From an uncultured Bacillota bacterium (lineage in GTDB: Bacteria; Bacillota; JAAYKD01), in contig CALCNS010000354.1 of the NCBI GenBank assembly GCA_937897315.1, forward strand, positions 1 to 9,049: a stretch of DNA of 9,049 bases, given 5' to 3'. Every line of letters starts with the position of its first letter. Positions within the stretch are counted from its first letter, which is position 1. The notes beneath the pieces were generated by a model. It was not told the origin of the DNA, did not search any database, and saw only the letters and a program-made list of their open reading frames with translations. A program made the translations under genes and the position numbers. Shown here piece after piece: positions 1 to 6,063 of this stretch.

Positions 1-282
1 GCCAGTGAAGCCAGCGTCAAGGCCATTGAAACACATCTCAATAAGTGTAGCTCCTGCCGTAAGTCCTACAAGAATTATAAAATTGCCGATATTCAAACGA
101 CGAATCCGGAAGAGCTGACTACGGAGGAAGTGCAAGAGGAATTTGAAAAAATCGCCAAGCGGTTACGTAAACGCCAATATATTTGGACTTCCGGGGTGGG
201 TTCGTATGTAATCTTCTCACTGGGTTTACTCTTCTTCATATGGTGGAGAAATCGTGCAGAGGTCAACCGACATAAAGCATAA
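1..282 (+). CDS. zf-HC2 (anti-sigma-like) membrane protein, 3' part only
   Basis: This open frame enters from the left edge and ends at TAA 280-282, leaving the C-terminal 93 residues. The visible part starts with a helix carrying His12-x3-Cys16-x2-Cys19 (fragment numbering), the spacing of the putative zinc-finger domain zf-HC2 seen in zinc-binding anti-sigma factors. A charged, Glu/Lys-rich stretch follows (about residues 36-59), then one hydrophobic membrane segment (about 61-82) and a short basic tail. The fourth zinc ligand and the N-terminus lie outside the window. The layout, cytoplasmic zinc finger then one membrane helix, fits an anti-sigma factor, but the partner sigma gene, usually just upstream, cannot be seen. 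It could equally be an orphan zf-HC2 membrane protein. It converges on fabZ and is closed by the terminator at 292-328. Confidence 0.7.
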   Translation, partial: ASEASVKAIETHLNKCSSCRKSYKNYKIADIQTTNPEELTTEEVQEEFEKIAKRLRKRQYIWTSGVGSYVIFSLGLLFFIWWRNRAEVNRHKA

Positions 283-291
283 CAATGGCTA

Positions 292-328
292 AAAAAGCCA
301 GCCCGCTCACGTAGCGGGCTGGCTTTTT
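292..328. terminator. Bidirectional rho-independent terminator
   Basis: A perfect 16-bp stem (292-307 paired with 313-328) with a 5-base loop contains a GC-rich core (GCCAGCCCGCT) flanked by A and T runs. On the plus strand it ends in TTTTT, nine bases after the stop of the zf-HC2 gene. On the minus strand it ends in TTTTTT, so it can also stop transcripts leaving fabZ after they have passed the two palindromes. It sits between convergent genes, as expected for a shared terminator. Confidence 0.9.
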
Positions 329-361
329 ACAACCAAGGGGACTGTCCCCTTGATTGTAAAA
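325..361. repeat. REP-like palindrome 1
   Basis: A nearly perfect hairpin: an outer 8-bp arm TTTTACAA/TTGTAAAA, one C-A mismatch (333/353), then an inner 8-bp arm CAAGGGGA/TCCCCTTG closing on the 3-base loop CTG (342-344). The inner core AGGGGACTGTCCCCT is repeated exactly in the next palindrome, in the same orientation. Its first bases are the T run of the terminator just upstream. From general knowledge, GGGGACnGTCCCC cores are common in interspersed palindromes of Firmicutes and other bacteria that travel with IS200-like REP-associated tyrosine transposases (RAYTs). No transposase is present here, so that link is inferred. Confidence 0.75.
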
Positions 362-362
362 A

Positions 363-397
363 TTTACAGGTTAGGGGACTGTCCCCTAAGTGGTAAA
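363..397. repeat. REP-like palindrome 2
   Basis: The second hairpin has an outer arm TTTAC/GTAAA, a 3-base internal loop (368-370 against 390-392) and an 8-bp inner arm TTAGGGGA/TCCCCTAA closing on CTG (379-381). It shares a 15-base core with palindrome 1 but differs in the flanks, where both strands have changed together so that pairing is kept. One base separates the two elements. It ends 2 bases before the fabZ stop codon, so it will be the first structure in the 3' end of the fab transcript and may protect or shorten it. Confidence 0.75.
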
Positions 398-398
398 T

Positions 399-818
399 CT
401 ATGGTTTCTCGACTATAGCAAATGAGAATTTTGCGTCCAAGCAGACTTTTCCATTGACACGGGCTTGACCCTCGGCCCATGCGAATGGACCTTTCTGCTT
501 TACGATTCGAACTTCTGTTTCTAAGCAGTCTCCCGGAAACACCGGGTGGCGAAATCGCACATCATTGAGACCGGTAAGCATGGGAACTTGCTTTTCATTG
601 CTGGTGGGGAATAGAACACAAGCGGTCTGAGCTAAGATCTCGCAGAGGATGACGCCGGGAACGACCGGATGACCGGGAAAGTGTCCTTGCAAAAAGAACT
701 CTTCGGGACGTATGGTCTTTTGCCCGGTCGCGACATCCTTTTCTAACGATACCGAATCGAGTAATAACATGGGAGCTCGATGTGGCAGAAGGCTTTTGGG
801 ATCAAATATTTGTGCCAT
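399..818 (-). CDS. fabZ: 3-hydroxyacyl-ACP dehydratase FabZ
   Basis: FabZ removes water from (3R)-hydroxyacyl-ACP to give trans-2-enoyl-ACP in the cytosolic type II fatty acid cycle. The 139-residue protein is a normal single hotdog domain. The opening LPHRAPMLLLD motif (residues 11-21) and the active-site block GHFPGHPVVPGV are clear. The catalytic His46 and Glu60 have the 14-residue spacing of the E. coli pair (His54/Glu68). The start is ATG 818, two bases after the fabF stop. A TTG-type extension to 851 would run back into fabF and adds sequence not seen in the family. The Shine-Dalgarno sequence is weak, so translation is probably coupled to fabF. It is the last gene of the operon; no isomerising FabA is present in the window. 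Confidence 0.95.
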   Translation of the reverse strand: MAQIFDPKSLLPHRAPMLLLDSVSLEKDVATGQKTIRPEEFFLQGHFPGHPVVPGVILCEILAQTACVLFPTSNEKQVPMLTGLNDVRFRHPVFPGDCLETEVRIVKQKGPFAWAEGQARVNGKVCLDAKFSFAIVEKP

Positions 819-820
819 AG

Positions 821-2059
821 TTAACCGTTCCAGCGGCGAAAGGCAATACAAGCGTTATGCCCACCAAAGCCAAGGGAATTGCTCACTGCACCCTGCAAAG
901 TGGTTTGTACGGCGTTTAACGGGGTGTAGTTTAAATCACAAGCGGGGTCCTGCTGATGCAACCAAATGGTCGGAGGTACTGTTTGCAGCCGGATGGCCTG
1001 AATGGCAGCGATGGCTTCCACTGCCCCAGCAGCTCCCAGCATATGCTCGGTCATACTCTTACTCGAAGAGATATGCAACTGCTTTGCCGCATCTTCTCCC
1101 AATGCTCTCTTGAGAGCGGTTGTTTCGGTTACATCGTTCAATGGGGTTCCGGTCCCATGGGCATTGAAATAAAGCTCGGAAGTAGGGAAGTCGTTCAAAC
1201 CGGCAAAGGCATCGGCAATGGCTTTCGCGCTGGCTTCGGCTTCCGGGTCGGGTGCAGTCACATGGTGGGCATCGCAAGTGGAACCGTAACCTACCATTTC
1301 GGCATAGATGGTCGCTCCGCGCGCTTTGGCATGTTCCAGCTCTTCCAAGACCAGAGCACCGGCCCCTTCGGCAATGACAAATCCACCCCGACGGGCATCG
1401 AAAGGTAGGGACGCTTCGCCGGGATTCTCGGAAGTGGTTAAGGCCTGAGCATTTCCAAAGCCGGCTACGGCCAATGGGAGAATAGATGCTTCACTACCAC
1501 CGCACAATGCGGCATCGGCATATCCATGTAGTATGGCACGGTATGCTTCGCCAATCGCAGAAGTCCCGGTAGCGCATGCGGTACAAACCGCCATACATGC
1601 CCCTTTGGCTCCAAAGCGAATCGCTAAGTTACCGGCCGCAATGTTGGCAATCATTTTGGAAATCAACATCGAAGAGACTTTCTTCATTCCGCTATCGATC
1701 ATGAGTTTGTGCTCGGTACACAAAGTGTTAAACCCCCCAATACCGGAACCAAAGTACACAGCCAGTCGATCCGGTGCAATTGCCCCTACCAATTTGCTAT
1801 CTTCCATGGCTTCTTCGCCGGCATATAAAGCATATTGTACAAACAAGTCGGTTTTCCGCAAAACCGCTTTGTCGATGCGCTTAAGGGGATCGAAGTTTTT
1901 AATCTCAGCAGCCAGCTTAAACTTGCTGTCAGTGGTATCGTAATGGGTGATGGGTGCAATGCCGTGAATACCCATCATGAGATTTTCGGTAAATTCCGGA
2001 ACAGAATGCCCAATGGGAGTCAGAGCACCCATTCCGGTAACAACAACACGACGATTCAT
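821..2059 (-). CDS. fabF: 3-oxoacyl-ACP synthase II FabF
   Basis: FabF condenses acyl-ACP with malonyl-ACP, lengthening the chain by two carbons. The 412-residue protein is a full-length thiolase-fold condensing enzyme, beginning RRVVVTGMGALTPIG. The nucleophile is Cys162 in TACATG (159-165: C-T-A-C-A-T-G). The two histidines are His301 in NAHGTGTP and His339 in SKSMTEHMLGAAG, with Lys334 and the C-terminal GFGGHN loop (398-402) also present. One residue is odd: the Gly that normally precedes the second active-site His (TGH) is Glu338 here. The start ATG 2059 has an excellent GGAGGG site four bases upstream, which overlaps the fabG stop region (9-base gap). With FabH it supplies all condensing activity visible here. 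Confidence 0.97.
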   Translation of the reverse strand: MNRRVVVTGMGALTPIGHSVPEFTENLMMGIHGIAPITHYDTTDSKFKLAAEIKNFDPLKRIDKAVLRKTDLFVQYALYAGEEAMEDSKLVGAIAPDRLAVYFGSGIGGFNTLCTEHKLMIDSGMKKVSSMLISKMIANIAAGNLAIRFGAKGACMAVCTACATGTSAIGEAYRAILHGYADAALCGGSEASILPLAVAGFGNAQALTTSENPGEASLPFDARRGGFVIAEGAGALVLEELEHAKARGATIYAEMVGYGSTCDAHHVTAPDPEAEASAKAIADAFAGLNDFPTSELYFNAHGTGTPLNDVTETTALKRALGEDAAKQLHISSSKSMTEHMLGAAGAVEAIAAIQAIRLQTVPPTIWLHQQDPACDLNYTPLNAVQTTLQGAVSNSLGFGGHNACIAFRRWNG

Positions 2060-2068
2060 GGTTCCCTC

Positions 2069-2806
2069 CTACATGGCCAGTCCGCCATCGACGCGGATGA
2101 CTTCACCGGTAATATAATCGGCTGCGGATGAAGCTAGAAACAAAGCAAGATGAGCAACATCCTCCGGACTGCCGAAACGTTTCATGGGAATGTGGTTGAT
2201 TATAGGATTACTGTCTGCTAAATTCTCAGTCATTTCTGTCGCAATAAACCCAGGTGCTATGGCGTTGCAGGTGACACCTTTCGCGGCCAACTCTTTGGCA
2301 ATGCTTTTCGTCAAACCGATGAGCCCTGCCTTGGAAGCGGAATAATTGGCTTGACCCACATTCCCCACAAGTCCTGCGATGGAGCTAATATTGATAATCT
2401 TGCCGGAGCGTTGCTTCAGAAACGGTCCATAGACCTGCTTCATGGTGTTAAAAGCTCCTTTGAGGTTAATATCGAGTACTTGGTCAAAGTCGCTTTCCTT
2501 CATCATGGGCAGTAATTTATCGCGGGTGATTCCAGCATTGTTCACTAAAATATCTATTTGACCGAAGTCCTTGAGGATTTTTTGAAAGGTCTGTGCAGTC
2601 ATGGTGTAATCTGACACATCACAAACATAACATTCCACTCGCACATTGTAGATTACAAGTTCGCTGCGCAATGTTTCGGCTTGTTCGCTTCCACTTCGGT
2701 AAAGCAGAGCCAATTGGCATCCCGCTTTGGCATACTCTCTGGCAATGGCTGCTCCGATGCCCCGAGATCCTCCGGTGATGACCGCAGTTTTATGTTGTAG
2801 CAACAT
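2069..2806 (-). CDS. fabG: 3-oxoacyl-ACP reductase FabG
   Basis: FabG reduces 3-oxoacyl-ACP to (3R)-hydroxyacyl-ACP with NADPH. The 245 residues are a classical short-chain dehydrogenase: cofactor motif TGGSRGIG at 11-18, NNAG at 89-92, and the catalytic set Asn114, Ser142, Tyr155 and Lys159, with the same spacing as E. coli FabG (110/138/151/155). The protein ends VDGGLAM, near the family's usual MYM end. ATG 2806 is preceded by AGGAGG with a 6-base spacer. This site lies inside the end of fabD, and the two coding regions overlap by 17 bases, so the genes are translationally coupled. SDR proteins are a broad family, but the position between fabD and fabF makes the fatty acid role secure. Confidence 0.96.
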   Translation of the reverse strand: MLLQHKTAVITGGSRGIGAAIAREYAKAGCQLALLYRSGSEQAETLRSELVIYNVRVECYVCDVSDYTMTAQTFQKILKDFGQIDILVNNAGITRDKLLPMMKESDFDQVLDINLKGAFNTMKQVYGPFLKQRSGKIINISSIAGLVGNVGQANYSASKAGLIGLTKSIAKELAAKGVTCNAIAPGFIATEMTENLADSNPIINHIPMKRFGSPEDVAHLALFLASSAADYITGEVIRVDGGLAM

Positions 2807-3716
2807 GCTGTGCCTCCTGGGTCAGTTTTTCTACGTCTTCCATAGTATTGACTACATAGGTTTTCACCTGTGGAGCAATTTTGGCAATGAGTTTCTGTAA
2901 TGTATTGCCAATTCCCACTTCTATAAAGGTATCGTAGCCATCGGCGACCATGTTTTCGATGAGCTTTTTCCATAGAACCGGATGGTTGATCTGCTGCACC
3001 AACTTAGCCAGTGGTGCGTCCGCATAAGGAGTGGCATCAACGTTGGCGTAGACGGGTTTGGAAGGACATTGCGTGGTAAAGCCCACAGATTTTTCGGCAA
3101 ATCGCTTTGCAGCCTCGTCCATGTAAGGAGAATGGAAGCCACCGCTCACCGCCAAAGGAATGCAGGCACCACCGGATTGCTTTACCAAAGGTATAAGGCG
3201 GTCCAAATCGGCTTTGGCACCGGCAACGACCAACTGCCCTTTGGCATTGTAGTTGACCGGATAGACATTGCCTACAGTGTGGCAAAGCTCTTCAACAACT
3301 TGATTTTCTAGCTTTAATACAGCCATCATGGTAGAGGGACTCTTTTCGCTGACTTCGCTCATGAAACGACCTCTTAAGGTGGTTAACTGAAAACCCGTAA
3401 GGGCATCATACGCACCGGCAAATGCCAAGGCAGGTAATTCACCCAAAGAAAAACCCGCTACACCATCGGGGGTAATCCCAGCCTTCTCTAACACCATAGC
3501 AGCTGCTAAATCGGTTAAATACAAACAAGGTTGTGTATGCTCGGTTTTTTTCAATTCCTCGTTGCTGCCTTCAAACATCAGAGATAAGGTGCCGGGACGA
3601 ACTTGTTCGGCTTGATCAAAGAATGTACGCACATCGTGATCTTGTTCATAGAAACTACGTCCCATACCCACCTGTTGGGCTCCCTGTCCGGAGAAAACAA
3701 ATGCTACTCGACCCAT
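2790..3716 (-). CDS. fabD: Malonyl-CoA:ACP transacylase FabD
   Basis: FabD moves malonyl from CoA to AcpP to feed FabF and FabH. The 308-residue protein has the usual N-terminal GQGAQ (10-14), nucleophile Ser90 in GFSLGE, malonate-binding Arg115 (25 residues after Ser90, as in E. coli Ser92/Arg117) and catalytic His195 in SGGFHSPYM. The nucleophile elbow is normally GHSLGE; Phe89 replaces the His. The frame stays open to 3827, but ATG 3716 is the start: it has AAAGGAG seven bases upstream, and the family begins at this point (GRVAFVFSGQGAQ). The start lies 13 bases inside the end of fabK, and the stop overlaps the fabG start by 17 bases, so it is tightly coupled on both sides. Confidence 0.96.
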   Translation of the reverse strand: MGRVAFVFSGQGAQQVGMGRSFYEQDHDVRTFFDQAEQVRPGTLSLMFEGSNEELKKTEHTQPCLYLTDLAAAMVLEKAGITPDGVAGFSLGELPALAFAGAYDALTGFQLTTLRGRFMSEVSEKSPSTMMAVLKLENQVVEELCHTVGNVYPVNYNAKGQLVVAGAKADLDRLIPLVKQSGGACIPLAVSGGFHSPYMDEAAKRFAEKSVGFTTQCPSKPVYANVDATPYADAPLAKLVQQINHPVLWKKLIENMVADGYDTFIEVGIGNTLQKLIAKIAPQVKTYVVNTMEDVEKLTQEAQHVATT

Positions 3717-4666
3717 AATGCAGCTCCTTTCAAAAGAGAAGCAGCTTGCGAAATCACTTCTTGGATGATTTCGGCTGCCGGTTGTTTGCGGTTTAGTAAA
3801 CCGGAGATCTGTCCGGCCATAAAGCAACCATCTTTGGTATCACCCTCTACAGCGGCCTTACGTAACGCGCCCGAACCCAAACTGGCTATGGACTCCGGTG
3901 TGGCATCGGGTGCATATTCGGCTTTGAGGAAGTTTCGGCTAAAGTTGTTTTTTAAGCAACGACAGGTGTTGCCGCCAAAGCGACGACCGGTTGCTACCGT
4001 GGAAATGTCTTTTGCCTTTAAAACCATCTCTTTGTAGTTTTCGTGGACATGACATTCTTCGGCCAGTAGAAAACGGGTGCCCATTTGTACACCGACCGCG
4101 CCTAGTAGGAGAGCAGCAGCGAAGCCACGACCATCGCCAATCCCACCGGCTGCCAAAACAGGAATTTTAACGGCATCCACTACTTGTGGAACTAGTGTCA
4201 TGGTAGAAGACTCTCCAATGTGTCCGCCCGATTCACTGCCCTCGGCGATGATGGCGGTTGCACCCAATTTTTCCATGATTCGTGCGGCATCCACGGAGGC
4301 GACTACCGGGAACACATGAATTCCAGCTTCTTTCCAAGCAGTCATATATGCGGTAGGCATTCCGGCTCCGGTGGTAATAATGGGGATTTTCTCTTCAATA
4401 ACGACTTCTGCCACTTCGTCAGCATATGGGCTCATGAGCATAATATTGACCCCAAATGGCTTGTTGGTTTTAGCACGTGCCACTGCAATTTGTTCGCGTA
4501 AAAAATCGGCGTTCGCATTCATGGCTGCGATGATACCCAAGCCGCCACCGTTCGATACGGCAGCAGCTAACGCTCCATCTGCAATCCATGCCATACCCCC
4601 TTGAAATATGGGATACTCAATACCCAGTAGGGAACACAAAGGGGATTTGATCTTTAGGTTACCCAT
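3704..4666 (-). CDS. fabK: Enoyl-ACP reductase (FMN, FabK type)
   Basis: FabK catalyses the last step of each elongation cycle, reducing trans-2-enoyl-ACP with NAD(P)H through FMN. The 320-residue protein is a nitronate-monooxygenase-like TIM barrel, colinear from memory with Streptococcus pneumoniae FabK. Matching blocks are YPIFQGGMAWIADG (18-31), PFGVNIMLMSP (70-80), the active-site EGSESGGHIG with His149, the FMN phosphate motif AAGGIGDG (172-179) and QMGTRF (194-199). The context inside a fab operon and the block order favour FabK over a true nitronate monooxygenase. ATG 4666 shares one base with the acpP stop (TAATG). No Shine-Dalgarno sequence is visible upstream, so initiation must depend on ribosomes finishing acpP. 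FabK enzymes as a family are insensitive to the FabI inhibitor triclosan. Confidence 0.96.
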   Translation of the reverse strand: MGNLKIKSPLCSLLGIEYPIFQGGMAWIADGALAAAVSNGGGLGIIAAMNANADFLREQIAVARAKTNKPFGVNIMLMSPYADEVAEVVIEEKIPIITTGAGMPTAYMTAWKEAGIHVFPVVASVDAARIMEKLGATAIIAEGSESGGHIGESSTMTLVPQVVDAVKIPVLAAGGIGDGRGFAAALLLGAVGVQMGTRFLLAEECHVHENYKEMVLKAKDISTVATGRRFGGNTCRCLKNNFSRNFLKAEYAPDATPESIASLGSGALRKAAVEGDTKDGCFMAGQISGLLNRKQPAAEIIQEVISQAASLLKGAALWVE

Positions 4667-4890
4667 TATTGGAGTTTTGATTTAATGAGTTGAACTAAGT
4701 CGGCAACGGTGGTCAGTTTGGTTCCCTCTAACTCGATTTCGGTGCCAAATTCTTCTTCCATGGACATGAGTAACTCGATGACTTCTAAAGAGTCTATACC
4801 CAACTCTTCGAACTTCGTTTCATTTTGAATGGTAGAAGCATCGCAATCGATGCGCTCTGCGATAATTTTTGCTACTTTTTCTAATACCAT
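4666..4890 (-). CDS. acpP: Acyl carrier protein AcpP
   Basis: This small acidic protein (74 residues) carries the growing acyl chain on a 4'-phosphopantetheine arm between all the Fab enzymes. The attachment site is Ser34 in the diagnostic GIDSLEVIEL motif at the start of helix II; the rest is rich in Glu and Asp, as usual. ATG 4890 has AAGGAGA eight bases upstream. The stop codon overlaps the fabK start by one base. Placement second in the operon, after fabH, matches fab clusters of streptococci and related Bacillota. The gap to fabH is the largest within the operon (55 bases). Confidence 0.97.
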   Translation of the reverse strand: MVLEKVAKIIAERIDCDASTIQNETKFEELGIDSLEVIELLMSMEEEFGTEIELEGTKLTTVADLVQLIKSKLQ

Positions 4891-4929
4891 GATTCTTATC
4901 TCCTTCGTGATTTCAATTTTTATGTAATA

Positions 4930-4942
4930 CCTGCTTTGCAGG
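4930..4942 (-). other. Small hairpin in the fabH-acpP spacer
   Basis: CCTGC/GCAGG forms a 5-bp stem with a 3-base loop directly after the fabH stop codon, followed on the minus strand by TATTACATAAAAATTG. The T run is too poor for an efficient terminator. It could be a weak attenuator or an RNA processing or stability element that lets acpP accumulate above fabH, but there is nothing beyond the fold to support a function. Confidence 0.3.
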
Positions 4943-4945
4943 GAA

Positions 4946-5896
4946 TTACCAACGCAACAAACATGAGGCGTGGGCTAACCCACCACCAAATGCAGTCAAG
5001 AGCAGCAAGTCACCTCGTTGTAAGAGCCCTTGACGATTCATTTCGTCTAGAGCAATGGGTATACTGGCAGCGGAGGTGTTTCCGTATTTTTGAATATTTA
5101 CATAAAACTTCTCTGCCGGAATTTTTAATTTCATCGATGCCATATCAATAATCCGTTTATTGGCTTGGTGTGGAACAATGTACTTGATTTGATCCATCTC
5201 TAGGTTGTTTTTTTGTAACAGGTGTTTGATGTCTTGTGATATGGCATTAACAGCAAACTTAAAGGTTTCCTGACCGTTCATCTGCACATAAGGTGCTTCC
5301 GGAACCCCTTTGAAAAAGGGAGAGTTACCCATAAAATTAGGGATATTGATGACATCATGACCACCGCGCACCGTCACGGTAGAGTCGAGGTAGTTCTTGC
5401 CGGCAGTTAAGACCGCCGCACCCGCCCCATCACCGAAAATGACGCTGGTATTTCGATCTTGCCAATCTAGAATACGGCTCATCCGTTCTGCCCCAATCAC
5501 CAAAATATTACGGTATCCACGAGCAAAGAAACCGGCTGCGGTTTCTAAAAGGAACACGAAAGCGGAACAGGCGGCGTTAATGTCGAAAGCTATACAGGAG
5601 ATCCCAAGAAGTTCTTGTACTTCACAAGCAATGGCCGGTGATACCCGTTCTCCGCTAATACTTGCTGCTAGAATGAGATCAATTTGATTGGCTGAAATTC
5701 CACTATTCTCAATAGCCGCTTTGGCGGCTTCATATGCCATGTCTGCTGCCGTTTCGGTTTCGCTAATATAACGGGTCACCACGCCTACTCGTTGCTGAAT
5801 CCATTCGTCATTGGTATCTAAGAATTTGGTTAAATCATGGTTGGTTACCACATTTGCCGGCACGTACATTCCGGTTCCTAAAACGGAAAAACTCAA
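4946..5896 (-). CDS. fabH: 3-oxoacyl-ACP synthase III FabH
   Basis: FabH starts fatty acid synthesis by joining an acyl-CoA primer to malonyl-ACP, so its primer preference sets straight versus branched chains. The 316-residue protein has the full triad in family order: Cys110 (DINAACSAF), His243 (VPHQANKRI) and Asn273 (KYGNTSAAS), very close to E. coli 112/244/274. TSDEWI is TNDEWI here. Two blocks differ from the norm: the RTG of the CoA-binding region is RVG, and the end, usually GGGFTWGxAL, reads GGGLAHASCLLRW. I place the start at TTG 5896, not the in-frame GTG 5905, because the Shine-Dalgarno sequence occupies 5905-5911. The gene leads the operon, divergent from the hydrolase at 6064. 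Confidence 0.95.
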   Translation of the reverse strand: MSFSVLGTGMYVPANVVTNHDLTKFLDTNDEWIQQRVGVVTRYISETETAADMAYEAAKAAIENSGISANQIDLILAASISGERVSPAIACEVQELLGISCIAFDINAACSAFVFLLETAAGFFARGYRNILVIGAERMSRILDWQDRNTSVIFGDGAGAAVLTAGKNYLDSTVTVRGGHDVINIPNFMGNSPFFKGVPEAPYVQMNGQETFKFAVNAISQDIKHLLQKNNLEMDQIKYIVPHQANKRIIDMASMKLKIPAEKFYVNIQKYGNTSAASIPIALDEMNRQGLLQRGDLLLLTAFGGGLAHASCLLRW

Positions 5897-5904
5897 CGAA
5901 ATCA

Positions 5905-5911
5905 CTCCTTT
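5905..5911 (-). promoter_or_regulatory. fabH ribosome binding site (decides TTG start)
   Basis: On the minus strand AAAGGAG (5911 to 5905) precedes TTG 5896 with an 8-base spacer. The in-frame GTG at 5905-5903 begins inside this site and so cannot be the start. Confidence 0.8.
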
Positions 5912-5995
5912 GTTAGAACCTTCATTCCTTTAGTGTGTTGTTCGTCCAAAAAGGTTACAGCCAAAACAGAAGAAAGATGCAGTAATTTAAAAGAA

Positions 5996-6023
5996 ATCGT
6001 ATGAAGGACTCTGCCTGAACCAA
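5996..6023 (-). promoter_or_regulatory. Candidate promoter of the fab operon
   Basis: In the 167-base gap between the divergent fabH and hydrolase genes, the best minus-strand sigma-A-like pair is TTGGTT (6023-6018), 16 bases, then TACGAT (6001-5996). Both boxes are poor (3/6 and 4/6 of consensus), and this would leave a leader of roughly 90 bases. I saw no convincing FapR- or FabT-type operator palindrome in the gap, and no better promoter for the plus-strand gene than a lone TAGAAT at 6025-6030. Confidence 0.3.
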
Positions 6024-6063
6024 ATAGAATGAGGATGCAGCATGAGTGAGATGGGGGAGAGCC

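Noticed and set aside
325..397. CRISPR array or riboswitch at the two palindromes
   Set aside because: Only two units with no spacer between them and no conserved aptamer; REP-like palindromes explain them better.
712..1408. Long plus-strand open frames opposite fabF and fabZ
   Set aside because: They lie antisense to genes with clear motifs, have no ribosome binding site and resemble no protein family I recognise.
3717..3827. N-terminal extension of FabD
   Set aside because: The extra residues lie inside fabK, lack family similarity, and ATG 3716 has a good Shine-Dalgarno sequence.
5903..5905. GTG as the fabH start
   Set aside because: The codon starts inside the AAAGGAG site, so there is no spacer; TTG 5896 is correctly placed.
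5917..5956. Inverted repeat AACCTT...AAGGTT in the fabH leader as an operator
   Set aside because: Only 6 bp with a 28-base gap and no resemblance to known fatty acid regulator sites; could be chance.
6002..6030. Plus-strand promoter for the hydrolase (TGAAGG, 17 bases, TAGAAT)
   Set aside because: The -35 box has little match to consensus; not enough to annotate.
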